A DNA stretch of 60,651 bases from Actinomycetes bacterium (lineage in GTDB: Bacteria > Actinomycetota > Actinomycetes > Actinomycetales > Dermatophilaceae). Position numbers and translations under genes: made by a program. The notes beneath the pieces are model-generated. The model saw only the letters and a program-made list of their open reading frames with translations, searched no databases and was not told where the DNA came from. Every line of letters begins with the position of its first letter. Positions within the stretch are counted from its first letter, which is position 1. This document shows, piece after piece, positions 9,486-18,365 of the stretch. The stretch covers positions 1-60,651 of the forward strand of contig JAKPEG010000026.1 of assembly GCA_029552065.1 (NCBI GenBank). The letters are read 5' to 3'.

Positions 9486-10466
9486 GTGATCGAGATCCGG
9501 CTGGAGGCGCCGGCCTTGGCCCACGTCCGCTACGTCCTCGACCCGGTCTGGGAGACCGTCTCGGCCTACCAGTCACTGCTGAGTCGGGAGAGCCAGGTCG
9601 TGCACCGCCGGCTCGCGGCGGTCGTCGCACAGGCGCGAGTCCCCCTCGGCGGCCTGCTGGCCGAACTGCTCGGCGACCCCATGGCGATGCCGGGCCTCGT
9701 CCTCCCCGTTCCGGCGCCGGAGGCGACGGATCCGCGGACCAGCTTCGAACGCATCCTGCGCACTCCCCGCGCAGAGTTGGTCGACGACCTCGACTGGCTG
9801 AGGGAGACCAGGCCTACGACAAGCGCGGCCTCGCTCACCCCACGGGCGCTGGCCGAGCGGACCCATTCCGAGCTGTGGGTCTTCTGGAGCGGGGTCGTCG
9901 CGCCGATGTGGCCACGGCTCGCGGCAGTGGCCGGCGCCGACATCGCACACCGCTCGGCGCGGCTGGCGTCCGCCGGCCTCGGCGCGGCTCTCGAGGGGCT
10001 CCATCCGGCTGTTTCGTTCACCGGCGACAAGATCCGGATCGACAAGCCGCAGCGGGTCGACGTCACCGCGCAGGACGGGCTCTGGCTCGTGCCGAACGTG
10101 TTCCGGTGGCCCTCGATCGCAGCCCGGTGGGGGTCGGGCACTCCGGTGCTCTGCTACGCCGCCCGCGGTGCCGCGCTGGTGTGGGACGAGCGGCGCTCTG
10201 CCGACGCCCGAGTCGCCCGGCTGCTCGGGCGGTCCCGCGCCGACGTCCTTTCGCTTGCCGGCATACCGGCGAGCACAACCGAGATAGCGGTCGAACTCGG
10301 CCTGGCCAAGGCCGGCGTGAGCGAGCACCTGTCCGCGCTCACCGACGCGGGCCTCACGACCTCGCGCCGCAGCGGTCGGCGCGTGCTCTACGAGCGAACC
10401 CGGCTCGGCGATGAGCTGATGGCCGAGCCGCCGGCGGGCGCCGTCGCCGACCGCCACACGGGCTGA
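9486..10466 (+). CDS. ArsR-like winged-helix transcriptional regulator (326 aa)
   Basis: Long N-terminal part (about 240 residues) of the kind found in DUF5937-type regulators, with the segment LWVFWSGVVAPMWPRL. A C-terminal winged helix follows (LAGIPASTTEIAVELGLAKAGVSEHLSALTDAGLTTSRRSGRRVLYERT). The recognition helix is AKAGVSEHLSAL. The GTG at 9486 is 6 nt after GATGCT, so a leaderless start is possible; I see no good Shine-Dalgarno. It is divergent from the secreted propeller gene (149 bp between starts) and may regulate it. An ATA codon outside the CGGCATAC motif occurs in TEIAVE. Confidence 0.8.
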   Translation: MIEIRLEAPALAHVRYVLDPVWETVSAYQSLLSRESQVVHRRLAAVVAQARVPLGGLLAELLGDPMAMPGLVLPVPAPEATDPRTSFERILRTPRAELVDDLDWLRETRPTTSAASLTPRALAERTHSELWVFWSGVVAPMWPRLAAVAGADIAHRSARLASAGLGAALEGLHPAVSFTGDKIRIDKPQRVDVTAQDGLWLVPNVFRWPSIAARWGSGTPVLCYAARGAALVWDERRSADARVARLLGRSRADVLSLAGIPASTTEIAVELGLAKAGVSEHLSALTDAGLTTSRRSGRRVLYERTRLGDELMAEPPAGAVADRHTG

Positions 10467-10543
10467 GTAGACAGAGCAGCCATTCACGCGGACCTCCCGC
10501 CCACCGTCCGCGCACAATGCGCCTTCGGGGTGTCCCGGACAGC

Positions 10544-10582
10544 CGGCCGGCCGGCATACCGCAGGGGTATGCCGGCCGGCCG
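10544..10582. terminator. Bidirectional terminator hairpin built on an inverted GTATGCCG pair
   Basis: Perfect 17-bp arms (10544-10560 and 10566-10582) with a 5-nt loop, between the ArsR-like gene and the convergent orphan gene. The loop-proximal 8 bp of each arm plus flanking base is GGTATGCC and its complement. Confidence 0.85.
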
Positions 10583-10600
10583 AGTCCGCACGGACGGGGG

Positions 10601-11461
10601 CTAGCGCACGGGGCCCTGGAGCTTGCCGATCTGGGCCGTCTGCGCCTTGGTGAGCGCGGCGAGCTTGCCGAGGGCACTGCGTTGCAGCTCGATCCCGTCG
10701 CGCCCCATCGCGGCCGACGAGACCCCGATGTTGAGCAGCCGGGCCACCTGCGCGACGAACGGACCCCACGGACCGACCGGGCCGCCACCAGGGCCGCCGC
10801 CGATCGGGATGACGAATCCGTCACCGTCGGAGGCGATCCCGCCGAAGATGAGCCACCCTTCGCGGATGTTGAGGTCGATCTGACCGACCTCGATCTTCTT
10901 CGTGCGGTAGGTGGCGATGGAGAAGCCCGAGATCCCGGCCGCGAGCGAGAGCGTGCTGCCGAGCGCCGAGCCGGTGCCGATCCACTCGACGAAGGCCCCG
11001 CCGTGCACGTTGCCGTTGGCGACGAGGGTCTGGGCCACGTCGGTGGGAACGACGCCGGCGACGTTTGCCTGCGCCGTGAGCGCGGGGTTGCTCGTCACCG
11101 TGGCGAAGTCGTCGTCGACGAAGTCGCCAATGGTGATGGAGAAGGCATCGAGCAGGACCGCCGGGCCGCCGGTGCCGTCACCACCGACCGGCAGATACCA
11201 GGCGACGAGCGAGAGGGGGTTCGCTCCGATGGTCTGGCTCACGTGCTGGTTGGTCGTCGTCTTCCCGCCCTCGCCGTCCGACGCGCTCCAGAACAGGAAG
11301 GTGGCACCCTCGACCGGGATGGCGTCGGCCGTCGCGTCGGCCCCCGGTTGACCCGCGATGGTCGAGCCGCCGGGCAGCGCGGTCCAGGTGGGACCGGTCC
11401 GCGGCTGGCGGTGGTGTCCGGCGCTGTTGATGAGCCGGTATTGGACGGTGACGGTGGGCAT
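10601..11461 (-). CDS. Orphan hypothetical protein (286 aa)
   Basis: Not recognised. The ATG at 11461 has AGGAG 5 nt upstream. The protein is Gly/Ala/Thr-rich and poor in charged residues, with no signal peptide or membrane helix. Its first two thirds look beta-rich (MPTVTVQYRLINSAGHHRQ, ATFLFWSASDGEGGKTTTN, GNVHGGAFVEWIG). A Gly/Pro stretch (GGGPGGGPVGPWGPF) leads to a helical C-terminus (LGKLAALTKAQTAQIGKLQ). The composition resembles tail-fibre, adhesin or inclusion-type proteins, but no phage genes surround it. It is 137 bp downstream of recQ on the same strand. Confidence 0.7.
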   Translation of the reverse strand: MPTVTVQYRLINSAGHHRQPRTGPTWTALPGGSTIAGQPGADATADAIPVEGATFLFWSASDGEGGKTTTNQHVSQTIGANPLSLVAWYLPVGGDGTGGPAVLLDAFSITIGDFVDDDFATVTSNPALTAQANVAGVVPTDVAQTLVANGNVHGGAFVEWIGTGSALGSTLSLAAGISGFSIATYRTKKIEVGQIDLNIREGWLIFGGIASDGDGFVIPIGGGPGGGPVGPWGPFVAQVARLLNIGVSSAAMGRDGIELQRSALGKLAALTKAQTAQIGKLQGPVR

Positions 11462-11597
11462 GGGGACTCCTGCAGGGGAGAGGGGGGCCGCGAGTGTGCG
11501 ACTCGTGCAGGAGGAGCCGACCTGCCCGCCGCAGATACTCCCCGGCCGAACCCAGGCACCGGGTCCGCACCGGGTCTGCGCCGGTGGTCGGTGCAGG

Positions 11598-13685
11598 TCA
11601 GCCCGCGCGGGCGAGGGTGAAGGGCAACACCTCGGGGGCACCGGCCAGGCGCAGTTCGCGGGCGGCGACCGTGAGGGTCCAGCGCGAGTCGACGAAGTCG
11701 TCGACGAGCAGCACGGGACCCGGTATGCCGTGCAGCCGACCTCCCAGCTCGGCGCCCACCCGCAGCCGCTCCCACACCCCGGCGAGCCGGTAGGCGCTGT
11801 TTCCGCCGGGCTCCCCCGTCGGCCCCGGGCCGACGAGCTCGAGCGAGCCGAGCAACGGCAGTCGCCCCAACCGGGCGAGCGCGTCTGCGAGCGAGCCGAC
11901 GAGTTCGGGCCGACGCCGGGAGGGCATCGCGACGACCGCGACCGGGCGCTGCTCCCACCCCCAGCCGGCGAGCACCCGCACGGCGGCGTCGACGAGCTCG
12001 TCCGGCACCGGGGCGTCGGGAGCCTGCAGCAGGCTGCGCAGCCGCTGCCCCCAGCCGAGGTCACTGAGCCGCGCGAGCGCCCGACCCTCGGCAGCCTGCT
12101 CGTCGGCGGCGATCCGCCCGCGCACGCCCACCCCGAGCCGGTCCATGCCGGTCGGCCACTGCGCCCGCGGCTCGAGCGGCACGCCGACCCGGGTAAGGGC
12201 CGCCCCGGCGGTGAGCCGCGCCGCGTCCGGCACCGAGGCGGCATACCAGGGGGTCGTGCAGGTGTCGCAGCGTCCGCACGGGGCGGCGCTCGGGTCGTCG
12301 AGGCTGCGCTGGAGGAAGGCCATCCGGCATTCGCCGGTCGCCTCGTAGTCGAGCATGAGCCCCTGCTCGTGGCGACGGGCGGCGGCGACGCGCTCGTAGC
12401 GCTGCGCGTCATAGCGCCAGGGAGCGCCGGTCGCGACCCAGCCGCCGTGGACCCGGCTCACCGCGCCGTCGACGTCGAGGACCTTGAGCAGCAGCTCCAA
12501 CCGGGTGCGCCGCACGTCGACCGCCGTCTCGAGCGCGGCGGTCGAGCGGGGCCCGCCCGCGGCGCCCAGCGCGGCCAGCACCGCGTCGGCCTGGTCCTGA
12601 CGGGGCATCGACACGGAGGCGAAGTAGGCCCACAGATCGCGGTCCTCGGCACCCGGTAACAGCAGGACGTCGGCCCGCTCGGTGGCCCGGCCGGCGCGCC
12701 CGATCTGCTGGTAGTAGGCGACCGGGGAGCTCGGCGCGCCGAGGTGGACGACGAAACCGAGGTCGGGTTTGTCGAAGCCCATGCCCAGCGCGGAGGTCGC
12801 CACCAGCGCCTTCACCTCGTTGCCACGCAGCGCCGCCTCGAGTGCCTCGCGCTCGGCCGGGTCGGTGCGCCCGGTGTATGCCGCGACGCGATGGCCGGCA
12901 GCCGCGAGGGTGGCCGCGACGTCCTCGGCGGCTGCGACCGTGAGAGCGTAGACGATGCCGCTGCCGGGCAACTCCCCCAGGTGGGCGAGCAGCCAGCCGA
13001 TCCGCTCGGCATCGCCCCGGGTCGCCAGCACGCCGAGGCGCAGGCTGGGGCGGGCCAGTCCCCCGCGGATCGTCGTCACCGACACTCCGCCGACGGTGAG
13101 CTGGGCCTCGACGTCGGCGACCACGCGGGCGTTGGCAGTCGCGGTGGTGGCGAGCACGGGCGTGCCGGTCGGCATCGCCCGCAACACCTCGACGATCCGC
13201 CGGTAGTCGGGCCGGAAGTCGTGCCCCCAGTCGCTCACGCAGTGGGCCTCGTCGACGACGAGCAGCCCGGCACGGCGCACGAGGTCGGGCAGTTGCTCGG
13301 CCCGGAAGGCGGGATTGTTGAGCCGTTCGGGGCTGAGCAGCAGGACGTCGACGGTGTCCTCGGCGAGGGCCGCGGCGACATCGGGCCAGTCCAGGACGTT
13401 GGCCGAGTTCATCGTCATGGCACGGATGCCGGCGCGGGTCGCCGCGGCGATCTGGTCGCGCATGAGCGAGAGCAGCGGCGAGACGATGACGGTCGGGCCT
13501 GCCCCGGCCTCGCGCAGGAGGCTGGTGGCGACGAAGTAGACCGCGGACTTCCCCCAGCCGGTGCGCTGGACGACGAGCACCCGGCCGCGGTCCTGCACGA
13601 GTGCCTCGATCGCCTCGCGCTGCCCCTCGTGGAAGTCCGCCTCCGGATCGCCGACGAGCCGGCGCAGGGCCTGCAGGGCGCTCAG
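11598..13685 (-). CDS. recQ: RecQ-family DNA helicase with C-terminal phosphoribosyltransferase-like domain
   Basis: 3'-5' DNA helicase for recombination and repair, about 695 residues. It shows EGQREAIEAL, Walker A TGWGKSAVYF, SPLLSLMRDQ, DEAHCVSDWGHDFRPDYRR, ATTATAN, the helicase C-terminal AYYQQIGRAGR and a zinc-site CGRCDTC. The last 200 residues carry a PRTase signature (VLLVDDFVDSRWTLTVAA). No ATG, GTG or TTG exists in frame upstream of the Q motif; the next GTG would remove it. The best start is the CTG at 13685, which overlaps the stop of the CPBP gene as CTGA with GGCGG 5 nt upstream. Either a CUG start by translational coupling or a sequencing error must be assumed. Confidence 0.88.
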   Translation of the reverse strand: MSALQALRRLVGDPEADFHEGQREAIEALVQDRGRVLVVQRTGWGKSAVYFVATSLLREAGAGPTVIVSPLLSLMRDQIAAATRAGIRAMTMNSANVLDWPDVAAALAEDTVDVLLLSPERLNNPAFRAEQLPDLVRRAGLLVVDEAHCVSDWGHDFRPDYRRIVEVLRAMPTGTPVLATTATANARVVADVEAQLTVGGVSVTTIRGGLARPSLRLGVLATRGDAERIGWLLAHLGELPGSGIVYALTVAAAEDVAATLAAAGHRVAAYTGRTDPAEREALEAALRGNEVKALVATSALGMGFDKPDLGFVVHLGAPSSPVAYYQQIGRAGRATERADVLLLPGAEDRDLWAYFASVSMPRQDQADAVLAALGAAGGPRSTAALETAVDVRRTRLELLLKVLDVDGAVSRVHGGWVATGAPWRYDAQRYERVAAARRHEQGLMLDYEATGECRMAFLQRSLDDPSAAPCGRCDTCTTPWYAASVPDAARLTAGAALTRVGVPLEPRAQWPTGMDRLGVGVRGRIAADEQAAEGRALARLSDLGWGQRLRSLLQAPDAPVPDELVDAAVRVLAGWGWEQRPVAVVAMPSRRRPELVGSLADALARLGRLPLLGSLELVGPGPTGEPGGNSAYRLAGVWERLRVGAELGGRLHGIPGPVLLVDDFVDSRWTLTVAARELRLAGAPEVLPFTLARAG

Positions 13686-14401
13686 ACCAACCGCCAGGCC
13701 AACACTCCGACGAGCACCCCGAGGCCGTTGGTCGCCCAGTGCATCCCGACGCTGGACAGCACACTTCCGCTGCGTCGGCGCAGCTCGCCGGCGACGAGGC
13801 CTCCGCCGGTGGTGAAGACCACGGTGGCCGCGACCGCGAGGAGCGGCCCGCTGGCTCCCAGCCCGCCGGTGACGGCACCGAAGGCGGTGCTCGACGCCGT
13901 GCTGATCGCCGGGAGCAGGTGCCAGAGCCCGAAGAGCACCGACGAGCCGGCGAGCACCCAGCCGGTGCGGGCGTGCCGGTGCAGCATCCCCCAGAGCACC
14001 GAGCGGAAGGCCACCTCCTCGAGCAGCACCGTGCCGAGCGGGATCACGACGAACGCGGTGAGCAAGGCCTTCGCGCTGGGCAGGTGGTAGCGGACGTCGA
14101 GGAAGGCCGTGCGGGTGAGCGGGATCGCCACGCCCACGGCGTAGACGACGGCGACGACGCCCACGACGGCGAGCCCCCAGCGCATCCCACGGCCATGGGT
14201 ATGCCGCGCGAGCCCCAGCTCCGCCCAGCTCAGGCCGGACCAGCGGGCGTAGCCGAGCAGGGCGAGGGCGCCGAGCGGACCGAGCCACAGGGTGTCCCAG
14301 TGCAGGAGATGGTCGGCGAGGTTGAGTCCGACGAGGACTCCCACGACGAGGCCGGTGCGGGCGACGGCGAGCCGGCCGGCCGGGGTCCGCGTCGAGGTCA
14401 C
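13682..14401 (-). CDS. CPBP-family intramembrane metalloprotease
   Basis: Membrane protein of about 239 residues with the CAAX/CPBP signatures LLEEVAFRSVLWG, SSVLFGLWHLLPA and a final MHWATNGLG His motif. Members cleave prenylated or bacteriocin-related peptides or have unknown roles. Several hydrophobic segments flank the EExxxR site. The start is taken as GTG 14401 because CACAAT lies 6 nt upstream (leaderless pattern); ATG 14419 is an alternative lacking any signal. The stop overlaps the recQ CTG by 4 nt, so the two are probably translated together. Confidence 0.85.
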   Translation of the reverse strand: MTSTRTPAGRLAVARTGLVVGVLVGLNLADHLLHWDTLWLGPLGALALLGYARWSGLSWAELGLARHTHGRGMRWGLAVVGVVAVVYAVGVAIPLTRTAFLDVRYHLPSAKALLTAFVVIPLGTVLLEEVAFRSVLWGMLHRHARTGWVLAGSSVLFGLWHLLPAISTASSTAFGAVTGGLGASGPLLAVAATVVFTTGGGLVAGELRRRSGSVLSSVGMHWATNGLGVLVGVLAWRLV

Positions 14402-14448
14402 CGCTCCATTGTGCGGCATCCATGCCGATGCCCCGGCCGACCGAGGGT

Positions 14449-14849
14449 GGACGAGTCGGTCGATACGCCGGGTTCTGTCCCGGACGGTGCCGCCGAAGCG
14501 ACCCCGTCGCGGTGACGGTCATCCATCTCGGCCGGCCATTGCTGACCGGCTCCAGCGCCCTACCCGCAGACTCGGGCGGGCCGCCCTCGAACGCCTGCTG
14601 TCTGGGCTTGCTCCGGGTGGGGTTTACCGAGCCGACCGGGTCACCCCGGCCGCTGGTGGTCTCTTACACCACCGTTTCACCCTTACCCCGGGTGCCGGCG
14701 GACCGGCATACCGGGGCGGTTTGCTTTCTGTGGCACTGTCCCGCGGATCGCTCCGGGTGGCTGTTGGCCACCACCCTGCCCTGGGGAGCCCGGACGTTCC
14801 TCGGCACCCGGCTCGCACCGGGTGACGCGACCGTCTGACCGACTCGTCC
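14449..14849 (-). ncRNA. rnpB: RNase P RNA, bacterial type A
   Basis: Ribozyme that matures tRNA 5' ends. The ends pair as P1: GGACGAGTCGGTC at 14849-14837 with its complement at 14461-14449. Conserved blocks on the minus strand are GAGGAACGTCCGGGCTCC, GACAGTGCCACAGAAA, GGTAAGGGTGAAACGG, GTAAGAGACCACCAGC, AGACAGCAGG, GATGGATGACCG and GGGACAGAACCCGGCGTATC. About 401 nt, normal for actinomycetes. A short variable hairpin CCGG-TATG-CCGG near 14702-14713 contains a copy of the window-wide GTATGCCG motif. Exact ends are inferred from P1. Confidence 0.95.
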
Positions 14850-14935
14850 GTCCCCGAGTGTATGCCGTGCGCCCCGCCTCGCGCGGTCGAGCCCGTGCCG
14901 CGAGGGCTGTCGGTGCGACGGCATACCGTGGGCGC

Positions 14936-15313
14936 ATGATCGACCACTTCGGGATCAACTGCGCCGACCTGCCCGCGGCCGCCCGCTTCTACGACGCCGT
15001 GCTCGCAGTGCTCGGCCATCGCCGAGTCATGGACTTCGGGGTGGCGATCGGCTACGGCACCGACTCGCCGGCGTTCTGGATCAGCACCTTCGACGGCGTG
15101 GGGCCCAACCGCGAGACGCACATCGCCTTCACCGCCCCCGACGCGGCCACGGTGCGGGCCTTCCACGCGGCGGCGGTCGAGCTGGGCGCCGAACAGTTGC
15201 ATGCCCCGCGGCTCTGGCCGGAATACCACCCGGGCTACTACGGGGCGTTCGTCCGCGACCCCGACGGCAACAACGTCGAGGCGGTCTGCCACACCGCGGC
15301 CGACAGCGACTGA
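14936..15313 (+). CDS. VOC/glyoxalase-superfamily protein
   Basis: 125 residues: a single vicinal-oxygen-chelate domain pair with MIDHFGINCADLPAAARFYD at the start, ETHIAFTAPDAATVRAFH in the middle, and the C-terminal YYGAFVRDPDGNNVEAVCH, where the final Glu is a usual metal ligand. The reaction is unknown. The start at 14936 follows TACCGT by exactly 6 nt, without a Shine-Dalgarno, giving a leaderless reading. The -10 box overlaps a CGGCATAC motif copy. Confidence 0.88.
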   Translation: MIDHFGINCADLPAAARFYDAVLAVLGHRRVMDFGVAIGYGTDSPAFWISTFDGVGPNRETHIAFTAPDAATVRAFHAAAVELGAEQLHAPRLWPEYHPGYYGAFVRDPDGNNVEAVCHTAADSD

Positions 15314-15332
15314 CGCCCGCAGGAGCGGGTCC

Positions 15333-16052
15333 TCAGCCCCACGCGGCGACGGCCGGGGGCAGGAGGACGACCATCCCCACCGACCACAGGAGGTGGACGA
15401 GGATCGGCGCGCCGACACCGCCGCTCAGTCGGCGTTGTCCGCCGGCGAGCACGCCGAGCGCGAGGGCGGCCACGACGAGCAGCGGATTTCCGGCGATGAG
15501 CGTGACCAGCGCGTGGACGGCCGTGCTCACGACCACCGGATGCCGGTCGAGGGCGGCCGCGTAGACGGCACCACGGAAGAAGAGTTCCTCACCGATCCCC
15601 GCGAGCAGGGTCACCAGGACGAGTGCCACGCGGAACGACGGCGACCCCGTCCCGGCCTGGTCCACGAGCGGCTCGAGCCACGCGCGCAACGGCGGGATCC
15701 GCGCGAGCAGCAGCCCGGAGGCCACGGGCAGGGCGACCGCGACGAACGCCACACCGACCGGCGGGAGGAGCACGGACGACGGCGAGCGGCCCGCGCGACG
15801 CCAGGAGACTCCGGCGAGGCCGAGCCGACCCGCGGGCAGCGGGCCCGCCCAGCGGGCTCCGACCGCCCACACGCAGGCCAGCAGCGCCGTCCAGCCGAGG
15901 AAGGCCGGCTCCCCCGGCGTCGCCCGGATCGCCCGACCGAGCACGAACGCCCCGAGGGCCAGGGTGACCAGGAGGATCCCGGTCCGCCGACCATGCCTGC
16001 GAGCCCCCGAACCGTGGGAGACCAGCGGGTCCGTGGGCGGCATGTCGCTCAT
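15333..16052 (-). CDS. Second CPBP-family intramembrane protease
   Basis: About 239 residues with a cytoplasmic N-terminus (MSDMPPTDP) and roughly six to seven hydrophobic segments. Family signatures are GIGEELFFRGAVYAAAL, the STAVHALVTL segment and GAPILVHLLWSVGM. Putative membrane metalloprotease of unknown substrate. The start at 16052 is the second Met of a longer frame and is chosen because the divergent kinase begins at 16104, leaving a 51-bp shared promoter region. Convergent with the VOC gene (19 bp apart). Confidence 0.83.
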   Translation of the reverse strand: MSDMPPTDPLVSHGSGARRHGRRTGILLVTLALGAFVLGRAIRATPGEPAFLGWTALLACVWAVGARWAGPLPAGRLGLAGVSWRRAGRSPSSVLLPPVGVAFVAVALPVASGLLLARIPPLRAWLEPLVDQAGTGSPSFRVALVLVTLLAGIGEELFFRGAVYAAALDRHPVVVSTAVHALVTLIAGNPLLVVAALALGVLAGGQRRLSGGVGAPILVHLLWSVGMVVLLPPAVAAWG

Positions 16053-16103
16053 CCCATCACGGCCCCGACCCACTCCCGAGCGAGGGACGGCGAGGATGGG
16101 CAC

Positions 16104-16874
16104 GTGGCGGTCTTCCGGAAACACTCACCCGACGCGCCGGCCCGCTCGATCGCCTGGGAGGCCGCCGGCCTGCGCTGGCTCGCGGAGGCCACATCCCTTG
16201 GCGGTATGCCGGTCGCCCGGGTCCTCGACGTCGGCGCCGCGCACCTGGACCTCGAGCGACTCACGCCGGTCGCTCCCACTCGAGACGCGGCCGGGACCTT
16301 CGGCGAGCGGTTGGCGCGCACGCACGACAGCGGTGCCGGGACGGCATACGGAGCGGGGCCGCCGGGCTGGAGTGCCGACGGCTGGTTCGGGCCGGCCGAC
16401 CGGCCGCTGCCGCTCTCGCTCGCGCGTCACGATTCGTGGGCGCCCTTCTACGCCCAGGAGCGGCTGCTGCCGATCGCGGCAGCCTGCCGCGATGCCGGCG
16501 CGCTCTCCCCCGAGCAGGCCGGCCTGCTCGATCGGGTCGCCGCGCGCCTGCCGGAGCATGACCCGGGCGAACCACCGAGCCGGATCCACGGCGACCTGTG
16601 GGCCGGCAATGTCGTGTGGACCGACGACGGGGCCACCCTCATCGACCCTTCCGCGCATGCGGGGCACCGGGAGACCGACCTGGCCATGCTCGCGCTCTTC
16701 GGTTCGGCGCACCTGGAGGTGACGCTCGCGGCATACCAGCTGGTCTGGCCGCTGGCCGACGGCTGGCGCGCCCGGGTGGGGCTGCATCAGCTCTACCCGC
16801 TGGCCGTGCACGCCCTCCTCTTCGGCGGCGGGTATGCCGCGCAGACCGCCGTGCTCGCCCGGCGTTACGTCTGA
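16104..16874 (+). CDS. Fructosamine kinase/aminoglycoside phosphotransferase-family protein
   Basis: 256 residues of protein-kinase-like fold. The N-terminal VAVFRKHSPDAPARSIAWEA carries the ATP-site Lys, with an FYAQERLLP segment typical of fructosamine kinases. The catalytic loop is RIHGDLWAGNVVW and the metal site is LIDPSAHAGHRETDLAM. Likely phosphorylates a glycated amine or sugar for repair or catabolism. The GTG at 16104 has GAGG about 8 nt upstream. It overlaps the 3' end of the convergent ribonuclease gene by 10 bp. Confidence 0.88.
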   Translation: MAVFRKHSPDAPARSIAWEAAGLRWLAEATSLGGMPVARVLDVGAAHLDLERLTPVAPTRDAAGTFGERLARTHDSGAGTAYGAGPPGWSADGWFGPADRPLPLSLARHDSWAPFYAQERLLPIAAACRDAGALSPEQAGLLDRVAARLPEHDPGEPPSRIHGDLWAGNVVWTDDGATLIDPSAHAGHRETDLAMLALFGSAHLEVTLAAYQLVWPLADGWRARVGLHQLYPLAVHALLFGGGYAAQTAVLARRYV

Positions 16875-18340
16875 GCGGCCGGGTCGCCGCCGAGCACGAG
16901 CAGGTCGACCCGTCCGGCGGCGATGTCGGTGCCGCGGACCTGCACACGCACCTCGTCGCCGGGGGCACCCGGACCGTGGGCCGCCGAGAGCACGGCGGGG
17001 TCGGTGATCTGGACGATCGGCGCATGCGCGGAGGTCCGGTCGACGACCGTCGCCGGATAGACCGCCCCGACGACCGAGCCGAGCACGGCCGCTTCGACGG
17101 CGTCGGTGCAGGCGCGCTCGACCGCGGACGCCCGGTGGTCGCCCTCGGCCATGAGGGCGGGTAGCTCGGGCAGGGCGGCGCGCGCCCAACTGGGCACCTC
17201 GGAGCCGGCACACAGGGCCGCGCAGACGACGAGCCCGAACCGGTCGACGAGCCGCCGCAAGGGCGCGGTGACGTGGGCATAGGGCGCGGCGACCGCCGCG
17301 TGCTCCCGCTGCGCCGGCGCCGCACCGTCGAACGGCGTGTAGCCGGCCCCCCGGAAGAGCGACGTCGCCTCGTGGACGAGGGCGAGCTGGCGCGGGTCCG
17401 TCCGGTCGAGCGACCGGAGGAACTCCCCGTAACGCTGGCCATCGGGCCACGGGACTCCGAGCGCCCGCGCCTGCCGCCGGAACCGGCGCACCGACTCGCG
17501 CGGCGGCGCCGGCATGGTCCGCAGGATCCCCACGCCGCCCTCGAGCATGATCCCCGCCGCGGCCATGCCGGTGAGCAGCGAGATCTGGGCGTTCCAGTCC
17601 TCGGCGGCCAGCGGCGGCCGGTAGCCCAGCCGATAGCCGCCGTCCGTCGCGACGACCTCCTGCTCGGGCATCGGCAGTGACGCACCACCACGCGCGGCCT
17701 CCAACGCCATCCGCAGCAGGCCGATCTCGCGCAGCAGACCCACCTGCTCATCCGCAGCGCCCGCGTCCACGCTCGCTTGCACGGCCACGTAGTCGCGTCG
17801 GGCTCGGCTGCGCACGAGCGCCCGCGCGACGGTCACCGAGCGCGTCTCCCCGTGGGCGTCGAGGTCGATCTCCCACAGGTATGCCGGTCGGTCCTGTCCC
17901 GGCAGCAGGCTCGCCGCCGCCTCGGACAGGGCCGGCGGATGCAGCGGCACCCGGGTGTCGGGCAGGTAGATCGTCTGCCCCCGGCGCCGAGCCTCGAGGT
18001 CCAGCGGCCCGCCCGCCGAGACGAAGAAGGGCACGTCGGCGATCGCATAGCGCACCCGGAAGCCGGCCTCCTCCCGCGAGAGGTGCATCGCCTGGTCGAG
18101 GTCCATCGACCCCACCGGATCGAGCGTCCACAACGGCACCTCGGTCCGATCCGGTATGCCGTCCGGCCGGGTCAGCGCCGCGGCCTCGGCCGCCCCGAGG
18201 ACCTCGGCCGGGAAGGCCTCGGGCACGTGCAGCTCGGAGCGGACGGCGGCGAACCGGGCCGCAAGCGGGTCGGCCACCGCAGGCACCCCGGGCGCGCCGG
18301 CCGGACCGGCGGGCCGGTAGGTCACCACGCGGTTGGGCAT
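16865..18340 (-). CDS. RNB-domain (RNase II/R family) ribonuclease
   Basis: 491-residue predicted 3'-5' exoribonuclease. The RNB catalytic block LDPVGSMDLDQAMHL has the clustered Asp residues, followed by VRYAIADVPFFV, LPDTRVPLHPPALSE, and a conserved AGYTPFDG/HAAVAAPYAHVTAPLRRLVDRF segment. It lacks the large cold-shock domains of RNase R, so it is the short actinobacterial form, with a short S1-like tail at most. The start at 18340 follows TAGGGT by 7 nt (leaderless pattern). This promoter shares bases with the yaaA promoter on the other strand. Confidence 0.9.
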   Translation of the reverse strand: MPNRVVTYRPAGPAGAPGVPAVADPLAARFAAVRSELHVPEAFPAEVLGAAEAAALTRPDGIPDRTEVPLWTLDPVGSMDLDQAMHLSREEAGFRVRYAIADVPFFVSAGGPLDLEARRRGQTIYLPDTRVPLHPPALSEAAASLLPGQDRPAYLWEIDLDAHGETRSVTVARALVRSRARRDYVAVQASVDAGAADEQVGLLREIGLLRMALEAARGGASLPMPEQEVVATDGGYRLGYRPPLAAEDWNAQISLLTGMAAAGIMLEGGVGILRTMPAPPRESVRRFRRQARALGVPWPDGQRYGEFLRSLDRTDPRQLALVHEATSLFRGAGYTPFDGAAPAQREHAAVAAPYAHVTAPLRRLVDRFGLVVCAALCAGSEVPSWARAALPELPALMAEGDHRASAVERACTDAVEAAVLGSVVGAVYPATVVDRTSAHAPIVQITDPAVLSAAHGPGAPGDEVRVQVRGTDIAAGRVDLLVLGGDPAAQT

Positions 18341-18347
18341 GGCGCTC

Positions 18348-18357
18348 ACCCTAGGCT
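18348..18357. promoter_or_regulatory. Overlapping divergent -10 boxes for the RNB gene and yaaA
   Basis: ACCCTAGGCT reads as TAGGGT on the minus strand (18353-18348, 7 nt before ATG 18340) and TAGGCT on the plus strand (18352-18357, 8 nt before GTG 18366). The two start codons are only 25 nt apart, so initiation of the two genes must be mutually exclusive. Confidence 0.65.
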
Positions 18358-18365
18358 CTGGGCTC

